NCBI GenBank assembly: GCA_035945115.1
Contig: DASZAN010000155.1
Coordinates: 106,242 to 170,241 of the forward strand
Length of the DNA: 64,000 bases
Reading direction: 5' to 3'
Source: DAHUYF01 sp035945115
Lineage (GTDB): Bacteria; Pseudomonadota; Alphaproteobacteria; ATCC43930; CGMCC-115725
Part shown: positions 50,688 through 58,218 of the stretch, in pieces
Layout: every line of letters starts with the position of its first letter
How positions within the stretch are numbered: the first letter of the stretch is position 1
The notes under the pieces: model-generated
Database searches by the model: none
What the model saw: the letters and a program-made list of their open reading frames with translations, nothing else
Told to the model about the DNA's origin: nothing
Made by a program: the position numbers and the translations under genes

Positions 50688-51523
50688 CTGGCGAGCCGTG
50701 TCGCGTGCCAGGCAATATGGTCGCGCATGAACGTCGAGATGAAAAAGTACGAGTGGTCATAGCCGGGTTGACGGCGCAGCGTCAGGGCGACGTCGGCGCG
50801 TTCACAAGCGGTCTCCAAGAGCTCTGGCCGCAGCTCGCGCTCCAAGAACTGGTCGGCCGTACCGACATCCACCAGAATTTCGTTGACGCGATACCCGTCC
50901 TCGAGGAGAGCCACCGTATCGTGGGCACGCCAGCGCTGCTCGTCCTGACCCAAATAGCCAGCAAAGGCCTTCCGGCCCCACGGCACTTGCGAGGGCGCAA
51001 CGATGGGCGAAAAAGCCGAGACCGAGCGATAGGCACCGGCGCCCCGCAGGGCGATCGTCAGCGCGCCGTGCCCACCCATCGAATGGCCGAAAATGCCGTG
51101 GCGCGACGCATCGGCGGGAAATTCCGCCCGAACCAAAGCCGGTAGTTCGCTGGTAATGTAGGAGTACATCCGAAAATGTCGCGACCACAGCGCTTCGGTG
51201 GCATCGACATAGAAGCCGGCGCCTTGGCCGAAATCATAGGCGTCATCGTCAGGTACGCCCGGCCCGCGTGGGCTGGTGTCGGGGCAAACGATGATCAGCC
51301 CGAATTCCGCCGCTGCCGCGCGGTACTCGCCTTTCTCAACCACGTTGGCGTGCGTACATGTCAGGCCGGACAAGTACGTCAGCGTCGCGCAAGCACGCGT
51401 TCGCGCCTGAGGCGGGAGGAAGACGGCAAACGTCATCTCCGTCCCGGTTTCTCGGGAGGAATGGCGGCAAACCAGTTGGACGCCGCCATGGCTCTTGCTC
51501 GAGCTCAGCGTCTCAAAGCTCAT
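50684..51523 (-). CDS. fghA: S-formylglutathione hydrolase
   Basis: A 279-residue esterase D-type enzyme that splits S-formylglutathione into formate and glutathione. Motifs are LTYLSGLTCTHANVVEKGEY, the nucleophile GIFGHSMGGHGALTIAL, the Asp region ILVDVGTADQFLE, and the catalytic His in PGYDHSYFFISTF. ATG 51523 is chosen; an in-frame TTG 12 bases upstream is possible. It is the third step of the glutathione route after gfa and frmA, which lie upstream in the same direction. Confidence 0.95.
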   Translation of the reverse strand: MSFETLSSSKSHGGVQLVCRHSSRETGTEMTFAVFLPPQARTRACATLTYLSGLTCTHANVVEKGEYRAAAAEFGLIIVCPDTSPRGPGVPDDDAYDFGQGAGFYVDATEALWSRHFRMYSYITSELPALVRAEFPADASRHGIFGHSMGGHGALTIALRGAGAYRSVSAFSPIVAPSQVPWGRKAFAGYLGQDEQRWRAHDTVALLEDGYRVNEILVDVGTADQFLERELRPELLETACERADVALTLRRQPGYDHSYFFISTFMRDHIAWHATRLAS

Positions 51524-51575
51524 GGCGCCGGCCAACTGCTTCCCAGTCCGCCCCGACGCTCAGAGACCGATTGGC

Positions 51576-52148
51576 TCAGGCGTGCAGGACGCCTTTCTGC
51601 TTCGCCACATGCGTCGAAATCGCGTCCATCAGCGCCGGCGACAGACAGTCATAGGGCTCAAGGCCCAATTCCTTCAGCCGCGCGCGCACCGCGCCCATCT
51701 GCTTGGGATCAGCGCCCGATTCGATGATCGAGGACACGAACGCGGCGAACTCCGGCGCCGACCAACCCTCGTCCTTTGACAGTTCGGTATGGATGAAGTC
51801 GAAACCGTAGAACGGGTGGGCCTTGTTCTCGATGCGACCATACATGTGCACGCCGCATTGGCTGCAGGCGTGGCGTTGGATCGCGGCGCTCGCATCGACG
51901 ACCTTGAGCTTGTTGCCGTTAGCGACCACCTCGACTCGGTCGCGCGGCGCCACCGCGACCATGGCGAAGAGCGCGCCGCTCGGCTTCCAGCACTTCGTGC
52001 AGCCGCAGATATGGTTGTGCGCCGACTGCGACGATATCTTCACCGTCACCGGTGCGCTGCTGCACTTGCACGTCAGCATGCCGCCCTCGAACGTCGGCGA
52101 GCCCTTCTTTACCCCGCGATCGACCGCCGGATGGATCGAAATAGCCAT
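51576..52148 (-). CDS. gfa: Glutathione-dependent formaldehyde-activating enzyme Gfa
   Basis: A 190-residue zinc protein of the GFA/CENP-V fold that promotes formation of S-hydroxymethylglutathione. Zinc-ligand cysteines are visible in LTCKCSSAPV, NHICGCTKCWKPSG and RHACSQCGVHMYG. The gene lies between frmA and fghA, 30 bases after frmA, in one minus-strand unit. Length and motifs agree with Gfa of methylotrophic and denitrifying alphaproteobacteria. Confidence 0.93.
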   Translation of the reverse strand: MAISIHPAVDRGVKKGSPTFEGGMLTCKCSSAPVTVKISSQSAHNHICGCTKCWKPSGALFAMVAVAPRDRVEVVANGNKLKVVDASAAIQRHACSQCGVHMYGRIENKAHPFYGFDFIHTELSKDEGWSAPEFAAFVSSIIESGADPKQMGAVRARLKELGLEPYDCLSPALMDAISTHVAKQKGVLHA

Positions 52149-52178
52149 TGTACGCCTCCCTTCTTCGCCGCAAGTAAA

Positions 52179-53288
52179 TCAGTACACGATCACGGAGCGA
52201 ATGCTCTCGCCACGATGCATGAGGTCGAACGCCTCGTTGATGCGCTCGAGCGGCAGGACGTGGGTGATCATGGGATCGATCTGGATCTTGCCCCCCATGT
52301 ACCAGTCGACGATCTTGGGCACGTCGGTGCGGCCGCGCGCGCCGCCGAACGCGGTGCCGCGCCAGACCCGGCCGGTCACCAGCTGAAACGGCCTGGTCGC
52401 GATCTCTTTCCCCGCCTCGGCGACACCGATGATGATGCTTTCGCCCCAGCCGCGATGGCAGGCCTCGAGCGCTTGGCGCATGACCGTGGTATTGCCGGTG
52501 CAGTCGAAGGTGTAGTCGGCGCCGCCATCGGTCAGCGTGACGAGATGCTGAACCAAATCGCCCGTTACCTTGCTCGGGTTGACGAAATGCGTCATGCCGA
52601 ACCGCCGGCCCCATTCCTCCTTGCGGCCGTTGACGTCGACACCGACGATCTGGCCAGCGCCAACGAGTCGCAGGCCTTGGATCACGTTGAGACCGATGCC
52701 ACCGAGCCCGAAGACGATGCAATTCGAACCGGGCTTGACCTTGGCCGTGTTGATCACCGCACCGACACCGGTGGTGACGCCGCAGCCGATGTAGCAGGCT
52801 TTGTCGAACGGCGCGTCATCGCGGATTTTCGCCACCGCGATCTCGGGCAGGACGGTGTGGTGCGAGAACGTGGAACAGCCCATGTAGTGGTGAACCATCT
52901 GCCCGCGAAAGCGAAAACGCGAGGTGCCGTCGGGCATCACGCCCTTGCCCTGGGTCGCGCGGATGGCGGTACAGAGATTGGTCTTGCCGGAGAGGCAGGA
53001 TTTGCATTGGCGGCATTCGGGCGTGTAGAGCGGGATGACGTGATCGCCGGGTTTCACGGTGGTGACGCCGGCGCCCACCTCCAACACCACACCCGCGCCT
53101 TCATGGCCGAGGATCGAGGGAAAGAGGCCCTCGGAATCGAGGCCGGACAAGGTGTAGTCGTCCGTGTGGCAGACGCCCGTGGCTTTAATCTCCACCAGCA
53201 CTTCACTAGGCTTGGGCCCTTCCAAATCGACTTCGACGATCTCGAGCGGTTTCTTCGCCTCGAAGGCAATGGCGGCACGCGTTTTCAT
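52179..53288 (-). CDS. frmA: S-(hydroxymethyl)glutathione dehydrogenase / class III alcohol dehydrogenase
   Basis: A 369-residue zinc enzyme that oxidises S-hydroxymethylglutathione to S-formylglutathione with NAD. It shows the catalytic Cys in KATGVCHTDDYTLSGLD, GHEGAGVV, the structural zinc site PECRQCKSCLSGKTNLC, and the coenzyme motif VFGLGGIGLNVIQG. It is the first gene of frmA-gfa-fghA. Class III signatures such as the long zinc loop with IRATQGKGVMPDGT are present. The control region to the right carries two palindromes. Confidence 0.95.
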   Translation of the reverse strand: MKTRAAIAFEAKKPLEIVEVDLEGPKPSEVLVEIKATGVCHTDDYTLSGLDSEGLFPSILGHEGAGVVLEVGAGVTTVKPGDHVIPLYTPECRQCKSCLSGKTNLCTAIRATQGKGVMPDGTSRFRFRGQMVHHYMGCSTFSHHTVLPEIAVAKIRDDAPFDKACYIGCGVTTGVGAVINTAKVKPGSNCIVFGLGGIGLNVIQGLRLVGAGQIVGVDVNGRKEEWGRRFGMTHFVNPSKVTGDLVQHLVTLTDGGADYTFDCTGNTTVMRQALEACHRGWGESIIIGVAEAGKEIATRPFQLVTGRVWRGTAFGGARGRTDVPKIVDWYMGGKIQIDPMITHVLPLERINEAFDLMHRGESIRSVIVY

Positions 53289-53914
53289 TGATGCGGTTCC
53301 TCCCCTCCAGGCATCGGGGCCGCCAGCCGCTTGCGCGCTGCGCCCGCGCCTTGCGGCGCTTCGTCATCACCAACCTGACCTCGGTATCAATGAGCGGCGC
53401 CATCCCTATGGCGATCGGCGCGTCTTCCCGAAGGAAGTCAACGCTGGGCGGCTCGATTGGGCTAGGTCGAGCCCGCCATCTCCCTCACGGGCTTGGCTCT
53501 CAGCCCTTGTTTGCGAACCAAAGAGCCGTCCTCGTTTCGCAGATTTGCGGCGGACGGAATTTCTCCGTCAACGGTATGCGCTTCCGATTGCAATTGCAAG
53601 ATCACCCTCGAGGAGCATTGCTGCAGCTTGTCGAACGCGGAGGATCCGCTCTCCATATCCGCCGATCCGAGTCGCATCGCCACCGCGCAGCACGTTAACC
53701 AAATGGTGACCATTTTGCGACAATTCTGCCCACTTAGTGGGCAGGTTCACGGCGTTGTCCCACAAATTTCGGCGCGCCCGCTACTGGCATAGTCGTTGCT
53801 TGTTTAGGTTTGCGTCATTGGCACCGAAGAACAACGCCCAACAATGAACACGCTGCAGGGTAGGTAACCCGAGAGACGAGCACGCAACTTTGGAACCTGA
53901 GGGCCTTCCTGCAT
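53289..53914. promoter_or_regulatory. Gene-poor control region with two perfect palindromes
   Basis: No convincing gene is seen in these 626 bases. Two palindromes lie ten bases apart: AAATGGTGACCATTT at 53701-53715 (7-bp arms) and CTGCCCACTTAGTGGGCAG at 53726-53744 (9-bp arms). The first overlaps TTAACCAAA at 53695-53703. They sit between the formaldehyde operon and the first small-cysteine gene of the xox locus. The CTGCCCACT half-site recurs upstream of xoxF at 60203-60219. Confidence 0.65.
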
Positions 53915-54115
53915 ATGGTCACGCTCATTCTTGTGGTCTGTCTTTCGGCGACACCTGACATTTGTCGTGAAGAGCGTCCGCCGATCGATCTCGAAACCCC
54001 AATGTCCTGCATGATTCAGGGGCAGCAAATCGCCGCCGAATGGACGGAGGAGCATCCCAAATGGCAGCTCACCGGGTGGCGTTGCCAGTTTGGCGCGCGA
54101 GAGAGGCAGACCTAA
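53915..54115 (+). CDS. Small four-cysteine protein, xox-locus copy 1 (66 aa)
   Basis: A 66-residue protein with a short hydrophobic start and cysteines at 9, 17, 32 and 57. It lines up without gaps with the 67-residue protein at 60408-60611: 26 of the first 58 positions are identical, including all four Cys, Gln37-Gln38, Glu42-Trp43, HPKW at 47-50 and WRC at 55-57. Conservation of a paralogue on the other side of xoxF shows that it is a real gene. The binding site is weak. It may be exported or membrane-associated; function unknown. Confidence 0.8.
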   Translation: MVTLILVVCLSATPDICREERPPIDLETPMSCMIQGQQIAAEWTEEHPKWQLTGWRCQFGARERQT

Positions 54116-54250
54116 TCGGGTCGGCCGTCGTGAAATTCGTACTGTCTCAACCCCGCATCCAGATTTGTAACCGAGGGTAGTGCCGGTATCCGCGTAAGGG
54201 CGTTGCCGCCGATTGCTCGCGGTGGCAACATTCGCGGCAGGAGGCTGCAC

Positions 54251-55084
54251 ATGGCCGCCGCCGCTTGCACCGGAAGGCCGGAGAGCCGGAGCCCGAATCG
54301 CCGGCGATTTGCTTTCCTTCACGCGCTGCTGCTCGCAACCGCTGTCGTTGCGACACACCCGGCTGGCGCCGCCGAGTTGTCCGCCGATGAGGTACGCGCG
54401 TTACTCGCCGCAGCGACGCCGGAGCGACCCGCCGATCTCTCGGGCAAGGATCTGACCGGACTCGACCTGAGCGAACTCGATTTCAAGCGTGCCGTGCTCT
54501 CTGGCGCTGATCTTTATGGCACCAAGCTGGTCGGAGCGAATCTTTCCGGAGCAAAGTTGCACGCCGCTCGGCTTGATCTCGCGTGGATCATGCGGGCCGA
54601 TTTCACCGGCGCCGATCTCACTGACGCGAGCATGTTTGGCCCGGTCGTCGCTCCTGGGTTGGCAACGCCATCGCGAGACGAGGCGCCGAGGTTTGCCGGC
54701 GCTGACTTCTCTGGCGCGCGCGTCATCGCGCGCCTCACCGGAATGGATCTGCGGGGCGCCCGCTTCGTCGGCGCCCGGCTCGGTGTCGATATGAAGAACC
54801 AGTCCATGGGCATGATGCGCAATGACTTCACGAGTGCCGATCTCCGTGGAGCGGATTTCTCGAACGCCGACCTCAATCGAGCGGTACTCGCGTTCGCCAA
54901 GCTCGCTGACGCCAATCTCACCGGTGCCAATCTCTTCCGTGCCGATCTCGCCCATGCCGATCTGTCGGGTGCTGAGATCGCCGGCGCTGATTTCACCGAG
55001 GCCGACCTCGACGGCACCGTGCTGACTGGGGCGAAAAGCCTGGAGGCTACCAAGGGGCTCAATCTCGAAAAGGTGGTGCGCTAG
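54251..55084 (+). CDS. Exported pentapeptide-repeat protein, xox-locus copy 1
   Basis: A 277-residue protein with a signal-like segment (FAFLHALLLATAVVATHPAGA) and then a long row of pentapeptide repeats of the A(D/N)LSG type, such as ADLSGKDLTGLDLSELDFKR and ADLRGADFSNADLNRAVLAF. Such repeats fold into a right-handed square beta-helix. A non-repeat insert near residues 125-150 (FGPVVAPGLATPSRDEAPRF) interrupts the helix. AGGAGG lies six bases before ATG 54251. A related copy lies at 62172-62930. Role in methanol oxidation is not known. Confidence 0.82.
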   Translation: MAAAACTGRPESRSPNRRRFAFLHALLLATAVVATHPAGAAELSADEVRALLAAATPERPADLSGKDLTGLDLSELDFKRAVLSGADLYGTKLVGANLSGAKLHAARLDLAWIMRADFTGADLTDASMFGPVVAPGLATPSRDEAPRFAGADFSGARVIARLTGMDLRGARFVGARLGVDMKNQSMGMMRNDFTSADLRGADFSNADLNRAVLAFAKLADANLTGANLFRADLAHADLSGAEIAGADFTEADLDGTVLTGAKSLEATKGLNLEKVVR

Positions 55085-55101
55085 CTTTTCAGGGGCTGCT
55101 T

Positions 55102-55132
55102 CGCGGCTCGACCAAGAAAAATGAGAGCCGCG
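55102..55132 (+). promoter_or_regulatory. Stem-loop between the pentapeptide-repeat and beta-propeller genes
   Basis: CGCGGCTC at 55102-55109 pairs with GAGCCGCG at 55125-55132 around a 15-base A-rich loop, 17 bases after the upstream stop and 25 bases before the next start. No U-run follows. It could tune the ratio of the two proteins. Confidence 0.45.
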
Positions 55133-55157
55133 TTCGAGAGGGGGAGGGAGAGGGTCT

Positions 55158-56168
55158 TTGGTCAACAACAGCATCGCGCGAACCATCCGTAGCTTCCCCG
55201 AGCTAGTGCGTCGCGTACTTCTGGCATGGGCAGTGGTCGCGCTTGCGACGACGATCGCCAACGCTGAAACCGTGTTGGTATCCAACGAGAAAGGCAACTC
55301 GATCAGCGTCTTCGACGCGGCATCGCTCAAGATGATGAAGACGATCCCCGTCGGCCAACGGCCGCGCGGCATTATCCTCTCAAAAGATCAGCATACGCTC
55401 TACATTTGCGCGAGCGACAACGATGAGATCGAACAGCTCGATCTCGACACCTACAAACTGAAGCCGCCTCTGCCGAGCGGGGCTGATCCCGAGACGTTTG
55501 CTCTCCATCCTGACGGCCGGCATCTTTACGTCTCGAACGAGGGCAATAGTCTGGTCTCGATCGTCGATATCGAGCAGCGGCGAATCGTCGGCGAAATACC
55601 TGTGGGCGTGGAACCCGAGGGTATCGGTATCAGTCCCGACGGCAAGTGGATCGTCAACACCTCCGAAACCACCAGCATGGCGCATTTCATCGACAACGAA
55701 GCGCACAAGGTGGTGGCGAACGTGCTGGTCGACAGCCGACCTCGTCATGCCGAATGGACATCGGACGGTAAAGAAGTTTGGGTGTCCTCTGAAATCGGCG
55801 GTTCGGTCAGCGTCATCGATGCGGGATCACACCAGGTAACTCACAAGATTAAGTTTGAGGTATCGGGCGTTCCGAAAGAAGCGGTGCAGGCGGTGGGAAT
55901 TGCCATCACGGGCGATCGCAAGCTGGCTTTCGTCGCCCTCGGACCGGCCAATCGCGTCGCGGTGGTCGACGCCGCGAGCTACGAAGTGAAGAAATACCTA
56001 CTCGTCGGCCAGCGCGTTTGGAACCTCGCCTTCAACCACGATCAGTCTCGGCTCTACACGACAAACGGCATCAGCAACGACATATCAGAGATCGATGTGC
56101 CCAACCTCAAAGTCCTGAGATCCGTAGTGGCGGGGGAGCAGCCGTGGGGCATCGTCGTTCGGCCGTGA
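55158..56168 (+). CDS. PQQ-dependent catabolism-associated beta-propeller protein
   Basis: A 336-residue periplasmic YVTN-type propeller. After a signal peptide (LLAWAVVALATTIANAE) come repeats such as VSNEKGNSISVFDAASLKMM and GQRPRGIILSKDQHTLYIC. The family is found next to PQQ alcohol dehydrogenases and may help in cofactor supply or docking. The start is TTG at 55158, supported by GGGAGGGAGAGGG just upstream and by the lack of another start before the signal peptide. The next gene overlaps its stop as GTGA. Confidence 0.87.
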   Translation: MVNNSIARTIRSFPELVRRVLLAWAVVALATTIANAETVLVSNEKGNSISVFDAASLKMMKTIPVGQRPRGIILSKDQHTLYICASDNDEIEQLDLDTYKLKPPLPSGADPETFALHPDGRHLYVSNEGNSLVSIVDIEQRRIVGEIPVGVEPEGIGISPDGKWIVNTSETTSMAHFIDNEAHKVVANVLVDSRPRHAEWTSDGKEVWVSSEIGGSVSVIDAGSHQVTHKIKFEVSGVPKEAVQAVGIAITGDRKLAFVALGPANRVAVVDAASYEVKKYLLVGQRVWNLAFNHDQSRLYTTNGISNDISEIDVPNLKVLRSVVAGEQPWGIVVRP

Positions 56169-56806
56169 AGCGGCTCGCTCACAGACGCGGCGGCATGATG
56201 GCGCTCGGACGCTTGTTCGCCATCGGATTGGCCGCTCTCATGCCATCATCCAGCATTGCCGCAGCAAGCGATGCCGAGTGGCCATGCCAACAGCGCTTGG
56301 TGCCGGTGCTCACGGCTGGGATGATCTGGAACGGGCCGCCGATCGACGACGTCGGCGATTGGCGCGCCGACCCGCGTGTGACGGAACTCGTCGAACACAT
56401 TGTTCCGCGCGATATCGGACCCGAGCAAGGCGAGGCGGCCATCGCAGCTTTTGCCGAACAGCTCGGTTCCGACAAAGCGCGACCCATCACTCTGGCCTTT
56501 TCGGGCTTGCTCACCGAGACGAACCATGAGCGTGCCGAGGTGATCGAACGAATTAAGGATTTGGGCGAGCGTCAGCGCAATCTCGCGGCACTCATCGACC
56601 GGCTGACCACTGAACTCGGCGCGATGACCGATGCCGAGCACGGCGACGTGTCACCGGCTCGCGATGAGCTACAGCAACGACTAACCTACACCTCGCGCAC
56701 CTATGCCGAGGTACAGCGGACGATGCGCTATGCCTGCCAAGTGCCGGTGTCTCTCGACGCGCGCCTCGGCGCCTATGCGCGCGCGCTCGAATCGGCATTG
56801 CACTGA
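56165..56806 (+). CDS. Exported hypothetical protein of the xox locus (213 aa)
   Basis: I do not recognise a named family. GTG overlaps the upstream stop (GTGA), so it is coupled to the propeller gene. The signal peptide runs through ALGRLFAIGLAALMPSSSIA. The mature protein begins ASDAEWPCQQRLVPVLTAGM and is largely helical, with a likely coiled segment around ERIKDLGERQRNLAALIDRL and two Cys (WPCQ near residue 40, YACQ near 190). It is probably a periplasmic partner of the methanol dehydrogenase system. It converges on xoxJ eight bases away. Confidence 0.7.
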   Translation: MKRLAHRRGGMMALGRLFAIGLAALMPSSSIAAASDAEWPCQQRLVPVLTAGMIWNGPPIDDVGDWRADPRVTELVEHIVPRDIGPEQGEAAIAAFAEQLGSDKARPITLAFSGLLTETNHERAEVIERIKDLGERQRNLAALIDRLTTELGAMTDAEHGDVSPARDELQQRLTYTSRTYAEVQRTMRYACQVPVSLDARLGAYARALESALH

Positions 56807-56814
56807 GTGGCGCT

Positions 56815-57663
56815 CTAGGGCCTGACCAGTCCACCCTGTTCGTCAAGCAGCGGCACACCGAAGTCGCGCAAGACGGCGGTGATCTCGTCCTGATGCTTGC
56901 GAATGGCGTCGTTGATGCGACGCCGCCAATCAGGCTCGGTGCCGCGGACTCCCATGGCGATGTGGTAGGCCAGGCGAGGCGCGCCAGGTTCCTCGTTCAG
57001 CTTTACCATGGCAAGCGGCAGCTTATCTTGCTTGATGTAGTAGCCGGCGAATGGTCCCCAGACCATGCCGGCATCGATCGCGCCGCCGGCGATATCGAGC
57101 AGCATCTGATGTGCCGGAGACTCATACCGCGTATCCACGGTGAGCGCATAAGGCCGAGCATTTACCATGAGCGCATGACGCAGGAGGAGATCTGAGGGCG
57201 GCGTGCCGCTGATCACGCCAATATGGATTTCCTTCAGCGTGGGGTCATCGAGATCCGACGAGAGCTTCTTGTCGGCGCGAAACACCAACATGTAACTCGT
57301 GAAATAGTATGGGGTCGTCGTCTGCATGATTTCATCGCCCGCGACGGTGCCCATGACGAGATCGCAGCGACCGGCCTGCAGACCGTTGCGAACAAAGCCG
57401 ATGATCTGCGGAAACCAAAAGTATTTGACGGGGAGCGACATGTCGCGACCGAGCAATTCGGCGATCTTGTTCTCGAACCCGTCACCCTTTTCGTTCGAAA
57501 AGGGCAGATTGTTGGGATCCGCGCAGACGCGCAGTTCGCTGTGTGGCAACGATCCTTGGCCAAACGCCTCCACGGCAGCCAGCGCGAGACCCGCGGCTAC
57601 CATGGCCATGCGAAATACGCGAAGAAGCGCGGCCCGCGCGCAGCCGTCGGATCGCCGCGTCAA
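56815..57663 (-). CDS. xoxJ: XoxJ: MDH-associated periplasmic binding-protein-like protein
   Basis: A 282-residue protein of the quinoprotein dehydrogenase-associated family of solute-binding-protein folds. A signal peptide ends AAVEAFGQG, and the mature part begins LRVCADPNNLPFSNEKGDGF, with the family stretch GRCDLVMGTVAGDEIMQTT. XoxJ is thought to bind and activate apo-XoxF. TTG at 57663 overlaps the xoxG stop as TTGA, a coupled arrangement that supports this unusual start. Confidence 0.88.
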   Translation of the reverse strand: MTRRSDGCARAALLRVFRMAMVAAGLALAAVEAFGQGSLPHSELRVCADPNNLPFSNEKGDGFENKIAELLGRDMSLPVKYFWFPQIIGFVRNGLQAGRCDLVMGTVAGDEIMQTTTPYYFTSYMLVFRADKKLSSDLDDPTLKEIHIGVISGTPPSDLLLRHALMVNARPYALTVDTRYESPAHQMLLDIAGGAIDAGMVWGPFAGYYIKQDKLPLAMVKLNEEPGAPRLAYHIAMGVRGTEPDWRRRINDAIRKHQDEITAVLRDFGVPLLDEQGGLVRP

Positions 57664-58094
57664 TTTTGGCCGATCCGCGGCGGCCGACCGCGATCGAGCA
57701 CGCCGTCAGAGCGCGCTTTCAGATAAGCATAGATATCGTCGAGGTAGGACATGACGTCTTCCACTGTCCCGAAGGGTGGCATGACATTCTCGGCGGCGGC
57801 ATTGACGTTGACGCGGCCGTTCACGACGACTTCCTTGAAGTCCTCCTCGCTGATGCTTTTCAGCGATCGCGTCAGATCGGGCGCGTAGGAGCTCCCGGCG
57901 CCATCGGGACCGTGGCAGCGCAGGCAAGATTCCGTATAGCGCCGCCAGCCATTGTAAGTGCGCTGGTCGACCTTGCCGTCTTTGACGGTATAGGGTTTGT
58001 CTCCATTTTCCCCCGCTGCGCTCACAGCGGCGCCACCAATCCAGGCAATCCCGCCAGCGCCGGCGAGTGCCATAAGATAGAGACGCCACTTCAT
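57660..58094 (-). CDS. xoxG: XoxG: cytochrome c electron acceptor of the methanol dehydrogenase
   Basis: A 144-residue periplasmic monoheme cytochrome. The signal peptide (LYLMALAGAGGIAWIGGAAV) is followed by the heme site ESCLRCHGPDG at residues 57-61 and a Met ligand in ENVMPPFG. It takes electrons from the PQQ cofactor of XoxF. ATG 58094 has GGGAGGA five bases upstream. A strong terminator lies between it and xoxF, so it may be made at a lower level or from its own promoter. Confidence 0.9.
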   Translation of the reverse strand: MKWRLYLMALAGAGGIAWIGGAAVSAAGENGDKPYTVKDGKVDQRTYNGWRRYTESCLRCHGPDGAGSSYAPDLTRSLKSISEEDFKEVVVNGRVNVNAAAENVMPPFGTVEDVMSYLDDIYAYLKARSDGVLDRGRPPRIGQN

Positions 58095-58133
58095 GCGTAT
58101 CCTCCCGCGACGACGATCGTTTGCTCGGATAGG

Positions 58134-58173
58134 TACAAAAAGAGGTTGGCATCCCGTCCCAGGGATGCCAACC
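58134..58173 (-). terminator. Rho-independent terminator between xoxF and xoxG
   Basis: On the minus strand, GGTTGGCATCCC pairs perfectly with GGGATGCCAACC around a six-base loop (plus-strand arms 58144-58155 and 58162-58173), followed at once by TCTTTTTGT. A 12-bp stem with a U-run lies 45 bases after the xoxF stop and 50 bases before the xoxG start. Confidence 0.88.
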
Positions 58174-58191
58174 CTCACCCTCTCTCCCACC
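58171..58191. repeat. Remnant of the extragenic palindromic repeat
   Basis: The words CCCTCACCC and TCTCTCCCACC match the left arm of the elements at 4484-4602 and 6656-6765. The right arm is missing. It touches the terminator in the xoxF-xoxG gap. Confidence 0.5.
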
Positions 58192-58218
58192 CGTCGCACG
58201 GACGAGCAGTGACGGCGA

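Noticed and set aside
53462..53713. An 83-codon minus-strand frame in the region right of frmA
   Set aside because: Its start lies on one of the palindromes, it has no clear binding site or recognisable family pattern, and a plus-strand frame of similar length overlaps it. I treat the region as non-coding.
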